Assembly (NCBI GenBank): GCA_002423285.1
Contig: DIVF01000060.1
Location: forward strand, 1-51,442
Length of the DNA stretch: 51,442 nt
Direction: 5' to 3'
Origin: Micavibrio sp. UBA6139
GTDB lineage: Bacteria > Pseudomonadota > Alphaproteobacteria > Micavibrionales > Micavibrionaceae
Position 1 is the first letter of the stretch, and every line of letters begins with the position of its first letter. This document shows, piece by piece, positions 24,183-32,153 of the stretch. The notes beneath the pieces are model-generated. The model made no database searches. It worked only from the letters and a program-made list of their open reading frames with translations, and was not told the DNA's origin. A program made the position numbers and the translations under genes.

Positions 24183-25208
24183 TTACAGGCGTGTTTTGCG
24201 CGGATCAAACGCATCGCGGACCGCTTCACCGATAAAGGTCAACAGGGTCAGCATCAATGCCAGCGTAATGAACGCCGTAAAGCCAAGCCATGGGGCTTGT
24301 AAGTTATTTTTCCCCTGCGCCAGCAATTCACCCAAGGACGCCGAACCCGGTGGCAAGCCTAGACCCAGAAAGTCGAGAGAGGTCAGCGCGGTGATCGAAC
24401 CCGTCAGGATAAACGGCATCAAGGTCATTGTCGCCACCATCGCGTTTGGCAGAACGTGACGGCGCATGATGGTCAGGCTGGGCACGCCCAGCGCATTGGC
24501 GGCGCGCACATAATCAAAATTCCGTGTGCGGAAAAATTCCGCCCGCACCACATCAACCAAACCCACCCATGAGAATAGCAGCAGGATAAAGAGCAGTGTC
24601 CAAAAACCCGGAACGAACATGGCGGAGAAAATAATCAGAATATAAAGGCTCGGCATGCTCGACCAGATTTCGATCAGGCGTTGCAAGACAAGGTCTAACC
24701 AGCCACCATAATAGCCCTGAAACGCGCCCGCAGTAATGCCGATGATGGAGCTGAGGATCGTCAGGCTCAACCCGAACAACACAGAAACGCGGAAACCATA
24801 AATGACGCGGGCGGCGACATCACGGCCCTGATCATCTGTGCCCAGCAGGTTTTCACCGGTCGGTGCAGACGGGGCCGGGGTCGGCAGATTGTAATTGATG
24901 GTGTCGTAATGGAAACGAATCGGCGGCCAGATTGCCCAGCCTTTATCTTCGATCAATGATTTTACGAACGGGTCACGGTAATCGGCTTCGGTTTCAAAAT
25001 CACCACCGAAAACAGTTTCCGGATAGACATGCAGGACCGGGGCCATAAGCTTACCGTTGAAACTGACCAGCAATGGTTTGTCATTGGCGATCAGCGGCGC
25101 AAATACGGCCCCCACAAACAACACTAGGAAAATCCACAGGCTGTAAAAACCCCGCGCATTGGCGCGGAATTGGGACAGGCGGCGATGGGTTAAGGGCGAC
25201 AGGCTCAT
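24183..25208 (-). CDS. yejE: Peptide ABC transporter permease YejE
   Basis: One of the two inner-membrane permeases of the YejABEF importer. The 341-residue protein has an N-terminal helix (about 21-41), then the long periplasmic insert typical of YejE (YPETVFGGDFETEADYRDP and GTDDQGRDVAARV). Five further helices follow with the ABC permease EAA loop around EFFRTRNFDYVRAANALGVP. It closes with FIGEAVRDAFDPRK as in the family. YejB is encoded about 700 bases upstream on the same strand, with a plus-strand gene inserted between them. YejF is 5 kb downstream instead of adjacent. Confidence 0.95.
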   Translation of the reverse strand: MSLSPLTHRRLSQFRANARGFYSLWIFLVLFVGAVFAPLIANDKPLLVSFNGKLMAPVLHVYPETVFGGDFETEADYRDPFVKSLIEDKGWAIWPPIRFHYDTINYNLPTPAPSAPTGENLLGTDDQGRDVAARVIYGFRVSVLFGLSLTILSSIIGITAGAFQGYYGGWLDLVLQRLIEIWSSMPSLYILIIFSAMFVPGFWTLLFILLLFSWVGLVDVVRAEFFRTRNFDYVRAANALGVPSLTIMRRHVLPNAMVATMTLMPFILTGSITALTSLDFLGLGLPPGSASLGELLAQGKNNLQAPWLGFTAFITLALMLTLLTFIGEAVRDAFDPRKTRL

Positions 25209-25344
25209 GACCCGTATTTAACCATTGGAACCCGCATCGTGCAAGGCAGCAAAGGATTGATTTGCAGGCTTATAAACCGCCGGGCTATTCTGGGGCCAAT
25301 CAATAAGCAGGCCATAAGGCCCGATGATTCTGGGAGCAAAATAA

Positions 25345-25884
25345 ATGCCTATTCTACCATCTGCCACCGTGGCCCATGGCCGGGACCAGGTTGGACAATT
25401 GGACTTACCTGTGCCGGACATTTTGCTGTCCCCGCGCGACAGGGAAGACTGGCAATATTATGTGTCATGCTTGCCGCCACGCCGCCTGATTAAAAAATTC
25501 GCAGAAGCTATTGATCAGTTCCACGCGCTGGTTCACCCCATTCAGGATAACCCGCAACAATTGAGTGTGGCTCACCGCGAGCTGATTTTATCGAAATGGA
25601 ATGCCGCCGCCGCTGCTGCTTCGCCGTGCAGTGAGCGGTTCGGTTATGAATTGCGGCCATCGAAAAACAATCCGTGCGATATTATATCGGAAGGATTGCT
25701 GTATCTGGATAAATTCTTAGAAAGCATGCGCCACCCGGATCGCGAAGGGTGGGCAGGGCGGCGAACCTATTATAACGATCTTGATACCATGATTATTCAA
25801 GATATCCGCAACGATTATTTTAACCGCCAGAATGACGTGCGGTATGGCCGCAAACCCCGCAATAATGGGTTTCACCCTTCATAA
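25345..25884 (+). CDS. Hypothetical protein inserted between yejE and yejB
   Basis: A 179-residue soluble, mostly helical protein with no family I recognise. GGGAG lies at a good distance before the ATG at 25345, which supports the gene. Notable features are a PPRRLIKKFAEAIDQFHALVHP segment, an Ala run in WNAAAAAASPCSERF, and a basic, Asn-rich C-terminus. It runs against the importer genes and ends five bases before the yejB stop, so it interrupts what is one operon in other bacteria. It may be a late insertion. Function unknown. Confidence 0.7.
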   Translation: MPILPSATVAHGRDQVGQLDLPVPDILLSPRDREDWQYYVSCLPPRRLIKKFAEAIDQFHALVHPIQDNPQQLSVAHRELILSKWNAAAAAASPCSERFGYELRPSKNNPCDIISEGLLYLDKFLESMRHPDREGWAGRRTYYNDLDTMIIQDIRNDYFNRQNDVRYGRKPRNNGFHPS

Positions 25885-25889
25885 ATTGA

Positions 25890-26996
25890 TTACATGCTGC
25901 GCGCTTCGAAATCGATCCGTGGGTCAACGCGGATATAGATGATATCGCGCAATAACGTCATCACCAGACCAATCAGGGCAAAGACATAGAGCGTCCCCAG
26001 AACAACCGGGTAGTCACGGTTGATGACCGATTCATAGCCAAGCAAGCCAAGGCCATCGAGGCTGAAGATCACCTCAATCAGCAACGACCCGGTAAAGAAA
26101 ATCGCCAGAAACGCGGAGGGGAACCCGGCAATGACAATCAGCATCGCGTTGCGGAACACATGGCGGTACAAAACCTTGCGCTCTGGCAGGCCCTTGGCGC
26201 GGGCGGTCAGGACGTATTGTTTATTGATCTCATCCAGAAACGAATTTTTGGTCAGCATTGTTAAGCCAGCGAAACCGCCAATGACCATGGCCAGTACGGG
26301 CAGGGTCATGTGCCACAGATAATCAAAAACCTTTTGAATGGTGCCAAGTTCGGACCAGTTATCCGACACAATACCGCGTAACGGGAAGATATCGAAGTAC
26401 CGTCCCCCGGCGAACAGGATGATCAGCAAAATTGCGAACATAAACGATGGGATAGCATGACCAATAAAGACAATCGCGGAGGTCCATATATCAAAGGCCT
26501 GCCCGTCCTTCACCGCTTTCTTAATCCCCAGCGGAATGGAGATCAGGTAAATCAACAGCGTTGACCAGATACCCAGCGAAATCGACACGGGCATTTTTTC
26601 CAATACCAAATCGATTACCGATATATCGCGGTAATAGCTTTCACCCAAATCAAACCGCGCGTAATTCCACAGCATCAAGGCAAAGCGCTCATGCGCCGGT
26701 TTATCAAATCCGTAAAGTTGTTCCAGCTCCGCCACAAAGGCCGGGTCTAACCCTTGCGCGCCGCGATATTTATTCCCCTCACCAACGCTTTGCATGGCGT
26801 TCATCGCCATATCTGCACCGCCGGAACCAGAGAACCGCGCTGTTGCATCCGTGCCATGACCTTGCATCTGCGCAATCATGCGCTCAACCGGCCCGCCGGG
26901 GACGAATTGAATGATGACAAAGGAAATGGTCATGATCCCGAGCAGGGTCGGGATCATCAACAAAAGACGACGAAGAATATAAGCGGCCATAGACAT
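25890..26996 (-). CDS. yejB: Peptide ABC transporter permease YejB
   Basis: The second permease of the YejABEF importer. The 368-residue product starts MSMAAYILRRLLLMIPTLLG, the classic DppB/OppB-type first helix. It has the YejB-specific insert of about 60 residues after the VPGGPVERMIAQMQG segment (Gly/Ser-rich, then LDPAFVAELEQLYGFD). The EAA loop is KQYVLTARAKGLPERKVLYRHV. It ends with DPRIDFEARSM, as in YejB proteins. No good ribosome binding site precedes the ATG. It is the first gene after the hairpin at 27029-27049, so it may depend on its own promoter. Confidence 0.95.
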   Translation of the reverse strand: MSMAAYILRRLLLMIPTLLGIMTISFVIIQFVPGGPVERMIAQMQGHGTDATARFSGSGGADMAMNAMQSVGEGNKYRGAQGLDPAFVAELEQLYGFDKPAHERFALMLWNYARFDLGESYYRDISVIDLVLEKMPVSISLGIWSTLLIYLISIPLGIKKAVKDGQAFDIWTSAIVFIGHAIPSFMFAILLIILFAGGRYFDIFPLRGIVSDNWSELGTIQKVFDYLWHMTLPVLAMVIGGFAGLTMLTKNSFLDEINKQYVLTARAKGLPERKVLYRHVFRNAMLIVIAGFPSAFLAIFFTGSLLIEVIFSLDGLGLLGYESVINRDYPVVLGTLYVFALIGLVMTLLRDIIYIRVDPRIDFEARSM

Positions 26997-27028
26997 GGGG
27001 GAAGTTTAGGCGAAGCAATGAAGGGGGT

Positions 27029-27049
27029 AAAGGGGGCAATGCCCCCTTT
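27029..27049. terminator. GC-rich hairpin between phosphatase gene and yejB
   Basis: AAAGGGGGC-AAT-GCCCCCTTT is a perfect nine-base-pair stem in the gap between the histidine phosphatase gene and yejB. It matches the hairpins at 621 and 16034. The following U-tract is weak, so it may cause only partial termination of the yejA-kdsB operon. Confidence 0.55.
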
Positions 27050-27069
27050 AAAACCCTTGTCCCTTTATC

Positions 27070-27678
27070 TTATGGACGAATATTCCAGCCCTTAACCGCC
27101 CAGCCCGTTTCGGGGGTGTGTTCCAGAATGCCATAAGCGCCTGTGGCCAGTTTCAGGTCTACGTTCTGTCTGGAATCGGGCAGGTTCAGGGCAAAACGGG
27201 CAATACCGTTTGATGTGACGACCAGAACGGTATCATCCGGGTGGTCCTTGGTGATTTGCTGGGCAAAATTTTTCCAGTTTTCAATAATGATATTGGCATC
27301 CGGGGACCAGCCATCGGGCAGGGTGGCATGTTCTTCCCAATTCTTTATTGCGGCCGCGCCGATACGGGCGATGACTTCATCTTCAATTTTATTTTCATCG
27401 GGGCCGTAATCGATTTCATTGAAGATGTCGCTGGCCTGCGGCGTCAGGGACAAATCGGCGGCCTTCATAATTTCTTGCGCCGTTTGAATGGTGCGTTTCA
27501 GGTGCGATGTAAAAATATAACCCGGCAAAAGGTTTAGCGTTTTTAAATGTGTGCCGAGGTTTTTACCCTGTTCCAGCCCTTTAGCGGTCAGGTTCATATC
27601 GGTGCGGGCACCCACGCGGCGTGGGGTTTCACCGGATTCAAAAGTATTGCCGTGGCGGGCGATGATCAGGATGGTCAT
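27070..27678 (-). CDS. Histidine phosphatase superfamily protein
   Basis: A 202-residue phosphoglycerate mutase-like phosphatase. The catalytic RHG motif is at ILIIARHGNTFESGE with His9. LTAKGLEQG follows, then TSHLKRTIQTAQ with the second phosphate-binding arginine, and a C-terminal SNG motif (TSNGIARF) where the family usually has its second catalytic histidine (often GH). That asparagine is atypical, so activity is uncertain. I chose ATG 27678 because it overlaps the upstream stop codon as ATGA and gives a clean start; the longer open frame is only the end of the previous gene read in another frame. It is the last gene of the yejA-kdsB-ligase operon. Substrate unknown, possibly a sugar phosphate for LPS. 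Confidence 0.85.
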   Translation of the reverse strand: MTILIIARHGNTFESGETPRRVGARTDMNLTAKGLEQGKNLGTHLKTLNLLPGYIFTSHLKRTIQTAQEIMKAADLSLTPQASDIFNEIDYGPDENKIEDEVIARIGAAAIKNWEEHATLPDGWSPDANIIIENWKNFAQQITKDHPDDTVLVVTSNGIARFALNLPDSRQNVDLKLATGAYGILEHTPETGWAVKGWNIRP

Positions 27679-29489
27679 TGCACAGTGCCCCGCATGAATT
27701 GCGTTGCCCATTCGCGGTAGATCATCGGGTGCGGGTATTTCAACCCTTCGGTCACGATGCTGCCAGCGGTAAAGCGGCGCTCCGTACGGGCCAGATGTTC
27801 GGCCAAGGCCTTGCGGCTTGCGAAATGCATGGGGTCTTTTTTGATGGCGGCTTCCCACGCGATGATGGCGTCATCACCGCGCCCCTGCAGGATGCGCAAT
27901 TGCCCGCGCAGGAAATCAATTTCCGGCCATAGCGGGTTCCATGATTCCGCGCTGGAAAGTAAAATTTCTGTTTCATCCAGATATTGCTGGCGTAACCGGA
28001 CCGATTGCACTTGCGCATCATTCAACAGGCGCAGATTGATACGCGCCATTTCAATTTCAGGATCAATGAAGTTTTCAGGGCCGACTTGGTCGGCCTTGGC
28101 CAGTGTTTGCAAATAGGCTTGTGGGTCTTTCTGGTTCAAGGCCTTCTTCATATAATGGCTGCCCATTGCCACAGGCATGGACAGGGCCATCATCAGGGCT
28201 GCAATCACCACCCCACCACTCAAAACGGCAAGGCGAGTCCGGGGGGTATCCAGTGACAGGGTATTGTGCCCCTCATGCAGGGCCTCAACACTCGCCAGAT
28301 GCCACAGGGCCAGCAACACGCCACAGGCAATCAACACAGGCATCAGGAATAACGGGAAACAGATATGCGCATGAACCCCCAAGGCCAACAGGGCTGCAAA
28401 CGGGGTCAGGATACGCAAACGCAGCTTCGCATTATCACCCGCCGCCAGCACCGCAGAAATTGTGCGGATCAAAACGGCAATCATCATCGCATAGATCAGG
28501 ATCGGGGCCAGAACGCCCATTTCCACACCCATCTGCAACGCATCGAAATGGGCGAATTTGCCAGTGGACTGGTCAACCATTGCTTCGCGGTAGGCCGGGT
28601 AATAGGCGGAAAATGTTCCCGGGCCAGTCCCCAGCACTGGATGATCCATCATCATCTTCCATGCCGATTGCCACAAGGACAGGCGGTCCACCACGGACGG
28701 GTTGCCGGCGTGGGTCAGGGCCGTGTAGCCGGATAATAACGCCTGTCCTGAGATCAAAGGCATAATCACCGCAATGGCCGCCGCTGCACCACCCACAGGG
28801 GCAAGGGAGCGCAGGGTGAAGGTGTGCCTGTTCGTATAGAATAAAACGCCAAGCCCAATGGCGGCGGCTAAAAACCCGCCCCGGCTGCCTGTAGCGACAA
28901 GCCCGGCAAAAACAAGCAGGCCCAGAATGCTCAAAATATTTTTGGTGCGTCCCGGGGCACATCCCAAGGCGCATCCGGCCAATGGAATTAAACCAACCAT
29001 CAAAATGGTGGCGAGTGAATTGGGGTTGATAAAGGGCCAATGCGCCCGCGCCCCGAAACTGCCCGTTGGAATAAAGATGTTTTTGAAAACGGCACAGGCG
29101 GATAGCACAGCAAAAACGATCCCGGCCAAAATAATCAGGGGGCGGACCAGATCATCTTGTCCAGCTGCATTATATGTCACCAGAAACGTGATCGGCAGGG
29201 CCGAAAAAATCAGAAAAGCGATTTGGCTGGTGAAGGGGATGGTGCTGAATGAAAACGCAATCGCTGCCAGCGACCAGAGAAGAATCACGCACAGCGCCGG
29301 AAAACTGGTCGGCACTGTGACAGTTTTGCCAAGCAGTGTTATCAGCAACGCCAGCGATAACAGGATCAGGGCCGGAAAATATTGAATGTCCCGATACCCC
29401 TGCATAAACAGGGTCAGTGTAAAGCCGCCGGTCAGCAAAGCGGGGACAAGGAAGCTTTTCGCATGTTTCAGATCAGGCAGGTTCACCAT
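27675..29489 (-). CDS. O-antigen ligase-like polytopic membrane protein
   Basis: A 604-residue protein with about ten to twelve transmembrane helices in residues 10-430, then a soluble C-terminal part with helical repeats resembling TPRs. The Wzy/WaaL family signature is seen in SRGGFLAA and, after a periplasmic loop, in HPVLGTGPGTF followed by an AHFDALQMGVEMG block with the key histidine. Such proteins join O-antigen to lipid A core or polymerise O units. I chose the ATG at 29489, which lies within the 3' end of kdsB (17-base overlap) after GGAG. The downstream phosphatase overlaps by four bases. Being next to kdsB supports an LPS role. Ligase versus polymerase cannot be decided here. Confidence 0.88.
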   Translation of the reverse strand: MVNLPDLKHAKSFLVPALLTGGFTLTLFMQGYRDIQYFPALILLSLALLITLLGKTVTVPTSFPALCVILLWSLAAIAFSFSTIPFTSQIAFLIFSALPITFLVTYNAAGQDDLVRPLIILAGIVFAVLSACAVFKNIFIPTGSFGARAHWPFINPNSLATILMVGLIPLAGCALGCAPGRTKNILSILGLLVFAGLVATGSRGGFLAAAIGLGVLFYTNRHTFTLRSLAPVGGAAAAIAVIMPLISGQALLSGYTALTHAGNPSVVDRLSLWQSAWKMMMDHPVLGTGPGTFSAYYPAYREAMVDQSTGKFAHFDALQMGVEMGVLAPILIYAMMIAVLIRTISAVLAAGDNAKLRLRILTPFAALLALGVHAHICFPLFLMPVLIACGVLLALWHLASVEALHEGHNTLSLDTPRTRLAVLSGGVVIAALMMALSMPVAMGSHYMKKALNQKDPQAYLQTLAKADQVGPENFIDPEIEMARINLRLLNDAQVQSVRLRQQYLDETEILLSSAESWNPLWPEIDFLRGQLRILQGRGDDAIIAWEAAIKKDPMHFASRKALAEHLARTERRFTAGSIVTEGLKYPHPMIYREWATQFMRGTVQ

Positions 29490-30270
29490 AACGCTCCAGC
29501 ATTTCTTCGGCGCGTTGCACATCTTCCGGGGAATCAATGCCCGCCTGGGCCATGCCGAGCGCGACATCGACCGTGACGGTTTGCACCTTGATGTTGTTTT
29601 CAAGAAGGCGGAGTTGTTCCAGCCCTTCTAATTTCTCATAGCGTCCTTCCGGCAGGGACACAAAGCGTTCCAGAACATCAGTGCGAAAGCCATAAAGGCC
29701 GATATGTTGCTGGACCGGCGAAAACTCAACATCGCGGTTTTCTTTGCGGATTGCCGGAATAATGTTTTTTGAAAACCAGATGGCCCCGCCCGTGGCATCG
29801 GTAACGCAGCATGTGCCGCTGAACGGCGTGATCTTTTTATTGTCACGCAAAATGTCCAGCTCCGTCCAACGCAGATTGACGATGGGTGTAACAACAGACA
29901 GGGTTTGATCTTTCTGCCATGTTTCAATGACCGCGCGCAGAATGGATGGCGGTGTGAACGGGGCGTCGCCCTGCATGTTCAAAACAAAATCGGGGCGTTT
30001 GGCCATGGTCTTCACGGCGGCGAGAACGCGGTCTGATCCGGTTGGGCAATTATCGGGGGTCAGAACGCACGGGGCGCCAAATGTTTTGGCGTGATCCACT
30101 ACACGTTGGTCTTCGGTTGCAATGACGATTTCGGCATCAAGACCAGATGCCGCCTTCAGGGCTTGCTTATAAACCCGTTCCAGCATCGATACCCCGGCGA
30201 TTTTTGCCATGGGTTTGCCGGGGAAGCGGGTTGATGCGTAACGCGCCGGAATGACAATGGCGATCGACAT
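29473..30270 (-). CDS. kdsB: 3-deoxy-manno-octulosonate cytidylyltransferase KdsB
   Basis: KdsB activates KDO with CTP for the inner core of LPS. The 265-residue product shows IVIPARYASTRFPGKPM at the N-terminus, a MQGDAP motif where KdsB proteins normally have QGDEP, and the closing run HIGLYGFRTDVLERF with EGLEQLRLLENN. It is slightly longer than the usual 245-250 residues. The ATG at 30270 overlaps the yejA stop as TAATG, so translation is coupled; a start six codons earlier is possible but lies inside yejA. The change of glutamate to alanine in QGDEP is worth noting but the rest is intact. Confidence 0.92.
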   Translation of the reverse strand: MSIAIVIPARYASTRFPGKPMAKIAGVSMLERVYKQALKAASGLDAEIVIATEDQRVVDHAKTFGAPCVLTPDNCPTGSDRVLAAVKTMAKRPDFVLNMQGDAPFTPPSILRAVIETWQKDQTLSVVTPIVNLRWTELDILRDNKKITPFSGTCCVTDATGGAIWFSKNIIPAIRKENRDVEFSPVQQHIGLYGFRTDVLERFVSLPEGRYEKLEGLEQLRLLENNIKVQTVTVDVALGMAQAGIDSPEDVQRAEEMLERYGEPA

Positions 30271-32063
30271 TATTGTTTCGCCCACCATGTGTCAGTGACG
30301 CTGAGGCCGTAGGCCGGGAGCGTGTCGGGTTTGCCGAACTTATCCCAATACGCCAGACGCCACGCGCTCAAATACCAATTTGGCACCATGTAGTAGCCGT
30401 ATTGCAAAATACGGTCCATGGCGGAACATAACGTCACCAGTTCCTCGCGGGTCTTGGCGGCAATGATTTGTTGGATCAGGGCATCGATGACCGGATCTTT
30501 GATCCCGATATAGTTACGGGACCCTTCCATGTCGGCGCGGTCAGAACCCCAGAATTCCTTTTGTTCGTTACCTGGCGAGCTTGATTGCGGAATGACCATG
30601 ACAGTCATGTCGTAATCAAAACTGTTCATGCGGTTTTGATATTGCGCCTGATCAATGGTGCGGTAATTGGCCTTTATCCCGATTTTCTTCAAATTCTGGA
30701 TAAAGGGGGCAATCCACCGTTCAAAGGCGGGGTTGTTATCAATGAATTCAAATTCCAGCTTCTGACCGGTTTGGGAGTTGACGCGAATGCCGTCCGGACC
30801 CATCGGATATCCGGCCTTGTTCAGCAATTCATTGGCCGCAGAAAGCTTGTCACGGTTATTGCCGGACCCATCGGTTTTAGGCGGGTTGAATTCTTCTGCG
30901 AAAACGCCAGGTGCAATTTTATCGCGGAATGGTTCCAGAATGGCCAGTTCAGCGGCGCTTGGCGTGCCCTTGGCTTCCATATCGGAGTTGGAGAAATAGC
31001 TGCGTGTGCGGCTATACGCCCCATAAGCGAATTGTTTGTTGGACCATTCAAAGTCAAAGGCGAGCGAGATGGCCTGACGCACAGAGATATCCTGAAACAA
31101 AGGTTTGCGCAGGTTAAAGATAAACCCTTGCGCACCCTGTGGCAGTTTGTGGGCGATTTCTTCCTTTTTAATCTTGCCGCTTTTTACGGCCGGTGATTCA
31201 TAGGATGTCGCCCAAACCTTGGCCATGTTTTCCTGACGGAAATCATAACGCCCGCCGAGGAACGCTTCGAAGGCGACGTTGGCGTCGCGGTAATATTCAT
31301 AGACGAGCTTATCAAAGTTATAGCGGCCGACATTGATTGGCAGGTCTTTTGCCCACCAATCGGTGACCCGGACATATTCAATGGATTCGCCCGGCTTCAC
31401 GGTGCCGATTTTATAGGGGCCGCTGCCCAGCGGGGCGGTCAGCGTTGTTTCACCGAATTTGCGCCCCTCCGTCGTCCAGTAATGTTTTGGCAGGACGGAA
31501 ATTTGGCCAATGATCAAAGGCAGTTCGCGGTTTCCGGCCATATCAAAGGTGAATTTGACGCGGGTGGAGGACAAGGCTTCAACATTTTTTACGTTGGAAT
31601 AATACGCTTTATAAAACGGCGTGCCTTCGGTGATGAGGGTGTTGAAGGTCCAAGCAACATCATCCGCCGTCAAGGAAACACCGTCATGCCATTTGGCATT
31701 GGGGTGCAGGTTGAAAATCACCCAGCTGCGGTCTTCAGGAATTTCAACACTGGCGGCGAGGGAGGCGTATTCGGTGAAAGGTTCGTCCTGTGTTGATTCC
31801 AGCAGGGTTTGATAAATCGTGCCCATGCCCGTGGCAGGAACGCCCTTCACAATGAACGGGTTCAAGGAATCAAATGTACCGATAACGCTCTGGCGGAATG
31901 TGCCGCCCTTTGGCGCGTTCGGGTTGATGTAATCAAGGTGTTTATAATCGGCTGCATATTTCGGTGCGCCGTGCATGGCCAGACCGTGAAGCGGGTCTTG
32001 GGCCTGTGCCGCAGGGGCTTGGAAGAGGATAAGTGTAGCCAAAAGCAGCGCGTGTTTAATCAT
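30270..32063 (-). CDS. yejA: Periplasmic peptide-binding protein YejA
   Basis: The substrate-binding subunit of the YejABEF importer (solute-binding family 5). The 597-residue protein begins with a clear signal peptide, with cleavage likely after residue 21 (APAAQAQ). The mature part has the family pattern LHGLAMHGAPKYAADY, NPNAPKGG, then DSLNPF and the long two-lobed fold. It ends with NWYLSAWRLAYWDKFG, as in YejA proteins. It heads an operon with kdsB, the O-antigen ligase-like gene and the phosphatase. The permeases and ATPase follow only after gaps, so this operon mixes peptide uptake with LPS synthesis. Confidence 0.95.
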   Translation of the reverse strand: MIKHALLLATLILFQAPAAQAQDPLHGLAMHGAPKYAADYKHLDYINPNAPKGGTFRQSVIGTFDSLNPFIVKGVPATGMGTIYQTLLESTQDEPFTEYASLAASVEIPEDRSWVIFNLHPNAKWHDGVSLTADDVAWTFNTLITEGTPFYKAYYSNVKNVEALSSTRVKFTFDMAGNRELPLIIGQISVLPKHYWTTEGRKFGETTLTAPLGSGPYKIGTVKPGESIEYVRVTDWWAKDLPINVGRYNFDKLVYEYYRDANVAFEAFLGGRYDFRQENMAKVWATSYESPAVKSGKIKKEEIAHKLPQGAQGFIFNLRKPLFQDISVRQAISLAFDFEWSNKQFAYGAYSRTRSYFSNSDMEAKGTPSAAELAILEPFRDKIAPGVFAEEFNPPKTDGSGNNRDKLSAANELLNKAGYPMGPDGIRVNSQTGQKLEFEFIDNNPAFERWIAPFIQNLKKIGIKANYRTIDQAQYQNRMNSFDYDMTVMVIPQSSSPGNEQKEFWGSDRADMEGSRNYIGIKDPVIDALIQQIIAAKTREELVTLCSAMDRILQYGYYMVPNWYLSAWRLAYWDKFGKPDTLPAYGLSVTDTWWAKQ

Positions 32064-32153
32064 GCGAAAAATCCTAAAAACCCTTATGAATCATCAGTGT
32101 TTGAAACAAGGTTAGATTAGCATGGGGCGGGGCCGGGCAAAATCCCTTAATTT

